The notes: generated by a model from the letters alone, not told the origin. Positions 1 through 6,561 are shown, counted from the first letter of the stretch. The stretch: DNA of 9,773 nucleotides from Phenylobacterium aquaticum (GCF_947378715.1 NZ_CANCLE010000149.1:1-9773); one strand, 5' to 3'. Numbers and translations are program-made.

Positions 1-5
1 GAAAA

Positions 6-82
6 TGGCGCGCCCGGAACGATTCGAACGTCCGACCCTCAGATTCGTAGTCTGATGCTCTATCCAGCTGAGCTACGGGCGC
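6..82 (-). tRNA. tRNA-Arg (anticodon ACG)
   Basis: Read on the minus strand, the sequence folds into a full cloverleaf of 77 nt. The acceptor stem is GCGCCCG paired with CGGGCGC. The D arm is bounded by GCTC and GAGC. The anticodon stem TCAGA/TCTGA encloses the loop CTACGAA, which gives anticodon ACG. The T arm is GGACG-TTCGAAT-CGTTC with one G-U pair. The discriminator base is G and the CCA end is encoded. In bacteria this tRNA normally has its wobble A changed to inosine by TadA so that it reads CGU, CGC and CGA. It stands alone, with no other tRNA in the window, and a T4 stretch follows its 3' end. Confidence 0.97.
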
Positions 83-107
83 GCAGAGCCTTACGGCAAG
101 GGCGCGG

Positions 108-136
108 AACCTAGTCGCGGCTCGCGAAAAGCGCAA
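108..136 (-). promoter_or_regulatory. possible promoter of the tRNA-Arg gene
   Basis: On the minus strand, TTGCGC (131-136) is followed after 17 nt by TAGGTT (108-113). Each matches three of six positions of the general bacterial consensus. The same stretch also fits the Caulobacter layout as TTGCGCT, 14 nt, ACTAGGTT. A GC-rich stretch lies just downstream of the -10, as is usual for stable-RNA promoters. The predicted start would leave a leader of about 18-20 nt before the tRNA. This is inferred from spacing and partial matches only. Confidence 0.35.
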
Positions 137-178
137 GCCGGTCTGAGCAGGAATTTTCAGGCGGCCGCCAGGGGTCCC

Positions 179-1201
179 TCAGAGGTCGCGCCAGGCGCGC
201 ACGCCGGGCCAGGGCGTGGCGGCGTGGACGCCCCGGGCCACGGCGCGGGCCAGACAGTCGGCGGCCAGCGCTCCGATCCGGGCGAGGGTGAAGTTGGCGT
301 CGGCGCCCATCGGGCGGCGGCCGGTGGAGAGTGCGAAGACCACGTCGCCGTCGAAGGGAGCGTGGATCGGGCGGATGGCGCGGGCCAGGCCGTCCTGGGC
401 CATGATCGCCACGCGCCGGGCCTGGGCCGGGGTCAGGACCACGTCGGTGGCGACGCAGGCGATGGTGGTGTTCATCCGCTGCTGGGGGTCGGCCTTGGCC
501 AGGCCCCAGTCATCGGGGCCGGCGGCGAGGCCGCCCGCGCCCAGGCCGCCGAACTCACCGGCCAGTTCATAGGGCGCGGCCCAGAAGGCGCGGCCGCCGG
601 GCGCCGTCACCGCGCCGAAGCTGTTCACCGCCACGATGGCCCCCACGGTCAGCCCATCGGCGGCGACCACCGAGGCCGAGCCCGTGCCGCCCTTGAGGCT
701 GCCGGCCATGGCGCCGTAGCCGGCGCCGGCCGTGCCCAGGTCGAACTCCAGGCCGGCGGCGGCCACCGCCTCGCGGCCCAGGCGGCGATAGGGCGGCTCC
801 TCGCCCCAGTCGCGGTCGCCGCCATTGGCGACATCATAGAGGATGGCGGCCGGCACCACCGGCGAGGGCGGCACGCCGGGCCGGGTGACCAGGCCATAGC
901 CGCGTCCCCGCGCGCCCAGCCAGGCCGTCACCCCGTCGGCCGCGGCCAGGCCATAGACCGAGCCGCCCGCCAGCACGATGGCGTCGACAGCGTCGACCAG
1001 GTTCTCCGGGTTGAGCGCATCGGTCTCCCGGGTGCCGGGCCCCCCGCCCCGCACGTCGCAGCTGGCCACGGCGCGGTTGTCGGGCAGGATCACCGTCACC
1101 CCGGTGCGGGCCGCGACGTCCTGGGCCTGGCCGATCTGCAAGCCGGGCACGTCGGTGATCAGATTGCGCAATCCGGGGGCGGCGTCAGGTCTTTCGGTCA
1201 T
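179..1201 (-). CDS. P1 (S58) family self-processing peptidase/amidohydrolase, NylC/DmpA-like
   Basis: The 340-aa protein belongs to the S58/P1 family (DmpA aminopeptidase, BapA, NylC nylon-oligomer hydrolase). Members cut their own chain, and the freed N-terminal Ser or Thr becomes the nucleophile for hydrolysing amide bonds. The key motif here is MNTTIACVATD (residues 243-253), which predicts cleavage between Asn244 and Thr245. The other expected active-site residues are in place: Lys170 (LKGGTGSAS), Asn193 (VNSFG), and Asp284 and Asp286 (FDGD). The spacing from Thr245 to the two Asp (39 and 41) is the same as I recall for NylC (Thr267, Asp306, Asp308). Gly-rich segments at 52-56 (GGGPG) and 78-84 (AGGSVYG) are also typical. 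There is no signal peptide, so it is probably cytoplasmic. The start ATG has no clear ribosome site, and no alternative start codon is close by. The gene is divergent from ggt across 67 nt. The natural substrate cannot be read from sequence: D-/beta-aminopeptidase or another small-amide hydrolase are both possible. Confidence 0.93.
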   Translation of the reverse strand: MTERPDAAPGLRNLITDVPGLQIGQAQDVAARTGVTVILPDNRAVASCDVRGGGPGTRETDALNPENLVDAVDAIVLAGGSVYGLAAADGVTAWLGARGRGYGLVTRPGVPPSPVVPAAILYDVANGGDRDWGEEPPYRRLGREAVAAAGLEFDLGTAGAGYGAMAGSLKGGTGSASVVAADGLTVGAIVAVNSFGAVTAPGGRAFWAAPYELAGEFGGLGAGGLAAGPDDWGLAKADPQQRMNTTIACVATDVVLTPAQARRVAIMAQDGLARAIRPIHAPFDGDVVFALSTGRRPMGADANFTLARIGALAADCLARAVARGVHAATPWPGVRAWRDL

Positions 1202-1228
1202 GGGGCCACGAAGTGCACGGCAGGACGT

Positions 1229-1256
1229 TTGTTGTCCACGCGCGGGTCGCTATGTT
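1229..1256 (+). promoter_or_regulatory. possible ggt promoter
   Basis: TTGTTG (1229-1234), 16 nt, TATGTT (1251-1256) forms a plausible housekeeping promoter. In the Caulobacter layout it reads TTGTCCA (1232-1238), 10 nt, GCTATGTT (1249-1256), where the -10 agrees at five of the seven informative positions. It lies in the 67-nt gap between the divergent peptidase and ggt. A short inverted repeat GGAC-N7-GTCC (1223-1237) overlaps the -35. If the start of transcription is near 1263, the mRNA would be nearly leaderless for a TTG start at 1269. Confidence 0.35.
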
Positions 1257-1268
1257 GGAAAGATCAAC

Positions 1269-3020
1269 TTGAAGCCATTGTTTCGCGAGTTCGCCTTGTC
1301 CTCCATTCAGCGTTCTGTCCTCGCCCTCGCCGCCGCCCTGGCGATGGCCTCCGCGTCCCTCGCCTCCGCCGAGGCCAAGCCGAAGGCCCCGGCCGCCGCG
1401 CCGGCCTCCAAGGGCATGGTCGCCGCCGCCAATCCGCTGGCCGTGGAGGCGGGGCTGAACGTGCTGCGCAAGGGCGGCTCGGCGGTGGATGCGGCGGTGG
1501 CGATCCAGGCGGTGCTGGGCCTGGTGGAGCCGCAGAGCTCCGGCCTCGGCGGCGGGTCGTTCATGACCTATTACGACGCCAAGACCCACAAGGTCAGCGC
1601 CTATAACGGCCGCGAGACCGCCCCGGCCGGCGCGACGGCCGACATGTTCACCGGCCCCGACGGCAAGCCCCTGCCCTTCATTCAAGGGTTGCTCAGCGGC
1701 CGCGCCACCGGCGTTCCGGGCGCGATCGCCATGCTGTCGCTGGCCCAGTCCCAGCACGGCAAGCTCGCCTGGTCGCAACTGTTCGCCGACGCCGAGCGCC
1801 TGGCCGACCAGGGCTTCGTGGTCAGCCCGCGCCTGGCCGGCATGATCGTCGGCCCCGCGCCCCAGGCCAAGGAGCCGGACGCGCTCGCCTATTTCACCAA
1901 GCCGGACGGGACGAAGTACCAGGCCGGCGACACCCTGAAGAACCCGGCCTATGCGGCCACCCTGCGCAAGCTCGCCGCCGAGGGCCCCAAGGCCCTGCTG
2001 GAAGGTCCGATCGCCCAGGACATCGTCAATCGCACCACGCAAGGGGCCTTGCCCGGAACCATGACCCTGGCCGACCTCAAGGGCTACAAGCCCAAGGTCA
2101 CCGAGGCGGTCTGCCGCCCCTATCGGGTCTATGTGGTCTGCACGCCGCCGGCCCCCTCCGGCGGCCCGGCCCTGCTGGAGGGCCTCGGCATCCTCGCCAA
2201 TACCGATATCGGCAAGTACGGCCCCGACAAGGTCCAGGGCTGGTACCTGATGAGCCAGGCCGAGCGGCTGATGTATGTCGACCGCGACCGCTATTACGGC
2301 GACCCGGATTTCGTCGACGTGCCGATGGCGGGCCTGCTCGACCCGGCCTATCTGAAGGCCCGCGCGGCCCTGATCAATCCCGACAAGGCCGGCCCGGCGC
2401 CCACGCCCGGCACGCCCAAGGGCGCCGGGATCCGCGCGCCGGACGCCACGAGGGAGCCGGGCGGCACCACCCACATGGTGATCGTCGACGCCGCCGGCAA
2501 CGCGGTCTCCATGACCACCACGGTGGAGAGCATCTTCGGCACCGGCCGGATGGTCGACGGCTTCTTCCTCAACAACCAGCTGACCGACTTCTCCTTCGCG
2601 CCGAAGGAAAAGGACGGGGTGGCGGCGGCCAATGCGGTGGCCGGCGGCAAGCGGCCGCGCTCGTCCATGGCCCCGGCCATCATCCTGGACCGCAAGGGCC
2701 GGCTGGCCGGCCTGGTCGGCTCGCCCGGCGGACCGGCGATCCTGGCCTATAACCTCAAGGCCCTGGTCGGCGTGCTGGACTGGAAGCTCTCGATGCAAGA
2801 GGCGGTCGCCCTGCCGAACATGATCGCGCGGGGCGACACCTACGCCTCCGAGCCCGCCAAGTTCGCGCCGGGCGTGGTCGACGGCCTGGCCGCCAAGGGG
2901 GTCAAGGTGATGGCCGGCTTCGGCGGCGAGGGCTCCGGCCTGCACGGCATCATGGTCACGCCCAAGGGCCTGGAGGGCGGCGCCGATCCCCGCCGCGAAG
3001 GCGTGGCCCGGCAGCCCTAA
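1269..3020 (+). CDS. ggt: gamma-glutamyltransferase (glutathione hydrolase) precursor
   Basis: This 583-aa protein matches periplasmic GGT in length (E. coli about 580). GGT moves the gamma-glutamyl group of glutathione and related compounds to water or amino acids. It is made as one chain that self-cleaves before a Thr. Here the site is PGG|TTH, with nucleophile Thr400 and a small subunit of 184 aa. Other conserved parts are Arg115 (NGRETAP, substrate carboxylate), Gln437 and Asp440 (NNQLTDFS), Ser465-Ser466-Met467 (KRPRSSM) and GSPGG (484-488, oxyanion hole). The N-terminus is a signal peptide: Lys/Arg-containing start, hydrophobic stretch at 17-32, and likely cut ASA|EA near residue 34. 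No ATG or GTG gives that signal, so I chose TTG 1269, which has GGAAAG six nt upstream. TTG 1296 (574 aa, a neater signal peptide) is the main alternative. The loop that forms the active-site lid in E. coli GGT (438-449) is about four residues shorter here and lacks the gate Tyr. The stop overlaps the end of the convergent kinase gene. Confidence 0.95.
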   Translation: MKPLFREFALSSIQRSVLALAAALAMASASLASAEAKPKAPAAAPASKGMVAAANPLAVEAGLNVLRKGGSAVDAAVAIQAVLGLVEPQSSGLGGGSFMTYYDAKTHKVSAYNGRETAPAGATADMFTGPDGKPLPFIQGLLSGRATGVPGAIAMLSLAQSQHGKLAWSQLFADAERLADQGFVVSPRLAGMIVGPAPQAKEPDALAYFTKPDGTKYQAGDTLKNPAYAATLRKLAAEGPKALLEGPIAQDIVNRTTQGALPGTMTLADLKGYKPKVTEAVCRPYRVYVVCTPPAPSGGPALLEGLGILANTDIGKYGPDKVQGWYLMSQAERLMYVDRDRYYGDPDFVDVPMAGLLDPAYLKARAALINPDKAGPAPTPGTPKGAGIRAPDATREPGGTTHMVIVDAAGNAVSMTTTVESIFGTGRMVDGFFLNNQLTDFSFAPKEKDGVAAANAVAGGKRPRSSMAPAIILDRKGRLAGLVGSPGGPAILAYNLKALVGVLDWKLSMQEAVALPNMIARGDTYASEPAKFAPGVVDGLAAKGVKVMAGFGGEGSGLHGIMVTPKGLEGGADPRREGVARQP

Positions 3021-4510
3021 TCCGCCGCGGGCTTCTTCTTCCGAACCCGCCTGGGCTTGTCGAGCCTGGGCGGAACGCCCGGCAGGCGCAGCTCGAACAC
3101 CGCGCCCTGGGAGCCGGTCTCAGCCAGCGTCAGGTCGCCGCCATGGCCCTGGGCCAACTCGCGGGCGATGGCCAGGCCCAGGCCCGCGCCGCCGGGGCGG
3201 CTGGAGCCGGCGAAGGGCTGGAACAGGCGCTCGCGGGCCCGCTCGGGCACGCCGGGGCCATTGTCCGCCAGGCGGATCAGACCGGACAGCGGCTCCTGGA
3301 TGAAGCTGGCGCGGATGACGCCGGGCTCGGTGCGACCCGGCTGTTGCTCGATGGCCTCGCGGGCGTTCTTCAACAGGTTGACCAGGATGCGGTGCAACTG
3401 GTCGGGGTCGGCCTGGACCTGGACAGCGGGGTCGACCTCGTTGGAGAAGCTCAGGCCCTTGTCCACCAGGCGGGCCTCTTCCGCCGCCATCTCCAGGGCC
3501 GGCGACAGCGGGGTCGGACGCGCGTCGGGCGCCGCCTCCTGGGTCTTGCCATAGGCCAGCACGTCGGAAGCCAGCTTCACGGCCCGGTCGAGGGCGCGCT
3601 CCAGGCGCGGCAGGGCCTGGGCCACCTGGGGGTCCTTGACCGTCGCCAGCCGCTCCGAGGCGATCTGGGCGCTGGTCAGCATGTTGCGCAGGTCGTGATT
3701 GATCTTGGCCACCGCCTCGCCCAGGGCCGCCAGCCGGGCGCGGGCGTTGAGCGCCACCCGCAGATCGGCCTGCATGCGGTCGAGCTCCACCTCGGCGCGG
3801 CCGATCTCATCGCGGCGGCCAGAGGGCTCCAGATGCGAGGCGGGATCGTCCGGGTCGGCCCGGAACCGCTCCATGGCGAAGGTGATCCGCTGCATGGGGC
3901 GGACCAGGAACAGATTGAGCGACAGATAGACCAAGAGGCCGGCCAGTCCGGCGACGAAGCCGGTGACCAGCACCAGGCGGCCGACATAGACGCTGAGCGC
4001 TCGCTTCAGCTCGACGTCGGGGGCGACGATCTCGACGAAGTCGGCCTTGCGGAACCGCGGCTCGGCGATCACCCGCACCATGCGGCCATCGCCGCCGAAC
4101 AGGGTCTGGAACGGCGCGGTCAGCCAGGAGACGGGCGCCTGGTCGCGCAGATCGACCAGATAGGGCGCCTGGGCGAGCTTTGGCCCCTGTAGCACCAGGC
4201 GGCGCAGCCCGTCGGCCTGGATGGCGATGGTCTCCACCCCGGCCCCGGTCAGCAGCTGGTCGGAGAGTTGCTTGGTGACCCCCCGGTCGGGGGCGACCTC
4301 GGTGGAGAGCGAGGCCAGTTCGGCGGCTCGCACCCGGTCGAGCAGCCACTGCTCCTCGAAGGCCGCCATGGTCGGCGGCAGGGCCAGCGCGCCGGCGCCG
4401 GCCACGAACAGGGTGGTGAGGATCAGCAGACGCGCGGACAGGCCGCCCGGCCAGAAGAAACGCCTTCCGGGGCGCCTCCAGGACGTCTGAGGCTCAGGGG
4501 CGTCGGCCAT
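3017..4510 (-). CDS. membrane-bound sensor histidine kinase (HAMP, HisKA, HATPase_c)
   Basis: The 497-aa protein is a classical two-component sensor kinase. A membrane segment at about 24-46 is followed by a periplasmic domain at 47-175 of no recognised type, a second membrane segment at 177-201 and a HAMP linker at about 202-255 (RP at 204-205, DEIG at 234-237). The phosphorylated His is His272 in INHDLRN. The ATP-binding part has the N box with Asn382 (NLLKNAREA), G1 DNGPG (416-420), F box LFQPF (429-433) and G2 GAGLGL (441-446), so all catalytic boxes are intact. The C-terminus is a basic tail (481-497, with RRVRKKK). The start ATG has a strong ribosome site, GGGGAG, five nt upstream. The gene lies 77 nt after pyrD, with a possible 7-bp stem (CGCGAGG/CCTCGCG) in the gap, so it may be read through from pyrD or have its own promoter. 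No response regulator is visible nearby. Signal and partner are unknown. Confidence 0.95.
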   Translation of the reverse strand: MADAPEPQTSWRRPGRRFFWPGGLSARLLILTTLFVAGAGALALPPTMAAFEEQWLLDRVRAAELASLSTEVAPDRGVTKQLSDQLLTGAGVETIAIQADGLRRLVLQGPKLAQAPYLVDLRDQAPVSWLTAPFQTLFGGDGRMVRVIAEPRFRKADFVEIVAPDVELKRALSVYVGRLVLVTGFVAGLAGLLVYLSLNLFLVRPMQRITFAMERFRADPDDPASHLEPSGRRDEIGRAEVELDRMQADLRVALNARARLAALGEAVAKINHDLRNMLTSAQIASERLATVKDPQVAQALPRLERALDRAVKLASDVLAYGKTQEAAPDARPTPLSPALEMAAEEARLVDKGLSFSNEVDPAVQVQADPDQLHRILVNLLKNAREAIEQQPGRTEPGVIRASFIQEPLSGLIRLADNGPGVPERARERLFQPFAGSSRPGGAGLGLAIARELAQGHGGDLTLAETGSQGAVFELRLPGVPPRLDKPRRVRKKKPAAD

Positions 4511-4587
4511 GACGACTCCCCGTTACGGCATCGCGAGGACTTGAGCAACGCGGGCCGGCCTCGCGTCCTGCGCGAATCGCCGCGCGG

Positions 4588-5631
4588 TCAAGATGCGCCC
4601 ACCGCCTCACCGACGGCGCCGAAGCCGTCGGCGCGCAGGCGAAGGGCCAGGTCGCGCCGGATCCGGGTCACCAGGCCCGGGCCGCCATAGACCATGGCCG
4701 AATAGAGCTGGACCGCCTGGGCCCCGGCCCGGATGCGGGCATAGGCGTCGGCCCCGGAGGCTATGCCGCCCGCGCCGATCAGGGCCGTGCGGCCGGCAGA
4801 GGCGGCATGGAAGGCGCCCATCATGTCCTGGGCCAGGGACCGCAGCGGCGCGCCGGACAGTCCGCCGGTCTCGCCCGCATGGCGGCTCTTCAGCGGTGGC
4901 CGCGAAATGGTGGTGTTGGAGACGATGATCCCGGACAGCCCCTGGGCGACCACGGCCTCGACAATGGCCTCGACCTCGCCGTCCTCCAGATCCGGGGCGA
5001 CCTTCAGGAACATGGGGACGCGGGACGCAGGCTGCAGGGCGGCGGCGGCCTCGCTCACCCGGCCGAGCAGCTCCTCCAGGGCGGCCTTGGTCTGCAGGGC
5101 CCGCAGGCCCGGCGTATTGGGCGAGGAGATGTTGAGGGTGAAATAGCTGGCCAGGCCCCAGAGCCGCGTCAGGCCGGTGACATAGTCGCCGATCCGGTCG
5201 GCAGCGTCCTTGTTGGCCCCGATATTGGCCCCCACCACGCCGGGGCCCCGCCGCTTCAGGCGGGCGGCGAAGGGCTCCAGCCCCTGGTTGTTGAAGCCCA
5301 TGCGGTTGATCACCGCCTGGTCCTCGCTGAGCCGGAACAGACGCGGGCGAGGATTGCCGGCCTGGGGCAGGGGCGTGACCGTGCCGCATTCCACGAAGCC
5401 GAAGCCGGCGGCCAGCATGGGAGCGAACACCTGGGCGTTCTTGTCGAAGCCCGGGGCCAGGCCCACGCAATTGGGCAGGGAAAGCCCGCCGACGGTAGCA
5501 GCCAGGATCGGATCGGCGGCGGCGGCGCGAGGTCCCAGGCCAGCCTCCAGGGCGCGGATCGTCACCCCATGGGCGTCCTCGGCGTCCAGCAGATGCAGGG
5601 CCCGGGCGAGCCCGTCGTGCAGCAGGCTCAT
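4588..5631 (-). CDS. pyrD: dihydroorotate dehydrogenase (quinone), class 2
   Basis: PyrD oxidises dihydroorotate to orotate in the fourth step of pyrimidine synthesis and passes electrons through FMN to membrane quinone. The 347-aa length and motifs fit class 2. FMN and substrate binding is seen in GLAPGFDKN (57-65, with Lys64), TVTPLPQAGNPRPR (84-97) and INRMGFNNQG (108-117). The catalytic Ser of class 2 enzymes is Ser170 in NISSPNTPG, with Asn167 and Asn172. Lys210 (LKVAPDL), Asn239-Thr240 (SNTT) and the phosphate-binding IGAGGI (285-290) also match. The short N-terminal helical part (about 1-35), which docks class 2 enzymes to the membrane, is present. The ATG overlaps the stop of the upstream DUF952 gene as ATGA, which suggests coupled translation. 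There is no pyrimidine-responsive leader or attenuator inside the window. Confidence 0.98.
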   Translation of the reverse strand: MSLLHDGLARALHLLDAEDAHGVTIRALEAGLGPRAAAADPILAATVGGLSLPNCVGLAPGFDKNAQVFAPMLAAGFGFVECGTVTPLPQAGNPRPRLFRLSEDQAVINRMGFNNQGLEPFAARLKRRGPGVVGANIGANKDAADRIGDYVTGLTRLWGLASYFTLNISSPNTPGLRALQTKAALEELLGRVSEAAAALQPASRVPMFLKVAPDLEDGEVEAIVEAVVAQGLSGIIVSNTTISRPPLKSRHAGETGGLSGAPLRSLAQDMMGAFHAASAGRTALIGAGGIASGADAYARIRAGAQAVQLYSAMVYGGPGLVTRIRRDLALRLRADGFGAVGEAVGAS

Positions 5632-5969
5632 GGCAGGATCCCGATCGCCGGGATCCCGTCGGGGCCCAGGGGCGCCTCATGGACGGCCCGGACCATGGAC
5701 CGGTCCAGCACCCCGTGCAGGTGGGGGAACAGGTCGCCGCCCCGGGAGGGCTCCCAGCGGAGGGCCGGGCCCAGGTCGTCGGCCTCGATCTCCAGCACCA
5801 CGAGATCGGACTGGCCCGCGAAGTGCCGGCGCGCGGTCTCCTGCGCCTGCACGGCGGTGGAGAAATGGATGAAACCATCCGCGTGATCGACCGCTGAACC
5901 GTCGAACCGGCCGGCGATCAGGACCTCGGCCCAGTCGGCCCGGGGCAGGATCTTGTAGATGCGCGTCAT
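5628..5969 (-). CDS. DUF952 family protein
   Basis: The 113-aa product fits the DUF952 family along its whole length. Family hallmarks are IYKILPRADW near the start, DGFIHFSTA (31-39), QETARRHFAGQ (43-53), WEPSRGGDLFPHLHG (72-86) and a short C-terminal tail. There is no signal peptide or membrane segment, so it is probably cytoplasmic. The biochemical role of the family is not established to my knowledge; the conserved His residues in GFIHFS and LFPHLHG would be the obvious candidate active-site or ligand residues (inference). The ATG begins 8 nt after the stop of the SixA-like gene. The nearest Shine-Dalgarno-like GGAG with usable spacing is 12 nt upstream and lies at the end of that gene, while another GGAG abuts the ATG, so translation probably depends on re-initiation. 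It overlaps pyrD by 4 nt. Confidence 0.92.
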   Translation of the reverse strand: MTRIYKILPRADWAEVLIAGRFDGSAVDHADGFIHFSTAVQAQETARRHFAGQSDLVVLEIEADDLGPALRWEPSRGGDLFPHLHGVLDRSMVRAVHEAPLGPDGIPAIGILP

Positions 5970-5977
5970 CTCCGGGA

Positions 5978-6475
5978 TCAGCTCCGGTCGCGAGGGAAGA
6001 ACAGCCCGTCATAATGCGGTCGCCCGGCCGAATCGATCAGGAACACCGCCGCGGCCGCGGTCGGGAACCCGGCCTGCACCCGGGAGATCAGGGCGCCGCC
6101 GGCCGAGGCTTCCATCAGCAGCCGGATGGCCAGTTCCTGCAGGCCGGGATTGTGCCCGATCACCAGCACGCAGCGGGTCTCCGCACCGGCCGCCAGGGCT
6201 GCGCGGCGGAACACCTCGGCCTCGGCCAGGTAGAGGCCGTCCTCGAACTGGGCCCGGGCCTTGGGAAAGGAAGTCGCCAGCCCTGCCCAGGTCTCGCGGG
6301 CCCGCGCCGCGCCGGAGACCAGGGCGAGATCGGGGATCAGGCCCAGCTCGGCCAGGGTCTCTCCCATACGCGCGCTCTCGGTCTGGCCGCGCGCCGACAG
6401 CCGGCGGTCGAAATCATCGCCGCTCTCAGAGTCCCGCTCGGCGTCGCCGTGCCGCAAGAGGATCAGCCGGTCCAT
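5978..6475 (-). CDS. SixA-like histidine phosphatase
   Basis: The 165-aa protein is a small histidine phosphatase (phosphoglycerate mutase-like fold) of the SixA type. It starts with LILLRHGDAE: Arg8-His9-Gly10 is the catalytic motif and His9 is the residue that takes the phosphate. The second active-site His is His108 in VIGHNPG. The SGAARARETW motif (54-63, with Arg58) and the acidic Glu85 or Glu87 region also match. E. coli SixA removes phosphate from phosphohistidine in signalling and phosphotransfer proteins; the target here is unknown. I chose ATG 6475 rather than the in-frame ATG at 6505. The former has GGAG five nt upstream and begins right at the conserved domain, and the latter sits inside the likely -10 box. 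The gene heads the run to DUF952 and pyrD. A phosphohistidine phosphatase close to a histidine kinase is suggestive, but SixA-like proteins occur in many contexts. Confidence 0.9.
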   Translation of the reverse strand: MDRLILLRHGDAERDSESGDDFDRRLSARGQTESARMGETLAELGLIPDLALVSGAARARETWAGLATSFPKARAQFEDGLYLAEAEVFRRAALAAGAETRCVLVIGHNPGLQELAIRLLMEASAGGALISRVQAGFPTAAAAVFLIDSAGRPHYDGLFFPRDRS

Positions 6476-6480
6476 ACTCA

Positions 6481-6484
6481 CTCC
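6481..6484 (-). promoter_or_regulatory. ribosome binding site of the SixA-like gene
   Basis: GGAG on the minus strand lies five nt before ATG 6475. It decides the start in favour of the 165-aa form over the 175-aa form. Confidence 0.7.
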
Positions 6485-6500
6485 ATCGCCCGTAGGACGG

Positions 6501-6529
6501 TTCATAGCGGGCTCGGGCGCGCGCGCGAA
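6501..6529 (-). promoter_or_regulatory. possible promoter of the SixA-like/DUF952/pyrD run
   Basis: On the minus strand, TTCGCGC (6523-6529) is followed after 14 nt by GCTATGAA (6501-6508). This agrees with the Caulobacter housekeeping form (TTGACGS, 10-14 nt, GCTANAWC) at five of seven positions in each half or nearly so. Transcription would start near 6494 and leave a leader of about 19 nt that holds the GGAG ribosome site. An alternating GC run (6517-6527) lies in the spacer and -35 region. Assigned from pattern and spacing only. Confidence 0.4.
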
Positions 6530-6533
6530 GCGG

Positions 6534-6561
6534 TTGACAGAGATTACGCCCCGCTGTCCAA
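6534..6561 (+). promoter_or_regulatory. metX promoter region with TTGACAG and an imperfect inverted repeat
   Basis: TTGACAG (6534-6540) is a near-ideal -35 element for Caulobacter sigma-73. After 12 nt comes GCTGTCCA (6553-6560), which has the GCT of the -10 but is otherwise weak. Transcription would then begin within a few nt of the metX ATG at 6570, which has no Shine-Dalgarno sequence, so a leaderless message is possible. The same stretch forms an imperfect inverted repeat, TTGACAG-N13-CTGTCCAA (one extra C), which could be an operator. No SAM-II riboswitch, common before alphaproteobacterial met genes, is recognisable in this short gap. Confidence 0.4.

Noticed and set aside
83..178. Terminator after the peptidase gene
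   Set aside because: GGCGGCCGCC is a perfect palindrome but too short-looped for a stable hairpin, and only four A with two T follow on the minus strand.
978..1268. Extension of the ggt reading frame to an ATG at 978 (680 aa)
   Set aside because: It would overlap the divergent peptidase by over 200 nt and bury the signal peptide inside the protein.
224..1606. Long plus-strand open frame opposite the peptidase gene (460 aa)
   Set aside because: Gly/Ala/Arg-rich shadow frame in high-GC DNA, with no family features; the opposite strand holds a clear S58 enzyme.
1185..2945. Long minus-strand open frame opposite ggt (586 aa)
   Set aside because: Composition is His/Gly/Arg-rich, typical of an antisense shadow; GGT motifs on the plus strand are complete.
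4511..4587. Promoter or terminator in the gap between pyrD and the kinase gene
   Set aside because: A 7-bp stem (4532-4538 with 4559-4565) has a 20-nt loop and no T-run, and the promoter-like TTGCTCA...GCCGTAAC is too weak to call.
4607..5878. Minus-strand open frame overlapping pyrD and DUF952 in another frame (423 aa)
   Set aside because: Arg/Pro-rich shadow frame; both real genes in this interval show full family motifs.
6476..6505. Longer form of the SixA-like protein from ATG 6505
   Set aside because: No ribosome site, the ATG lies in the probable -10 box, and the added ten residues precede the conserved start of the domain.
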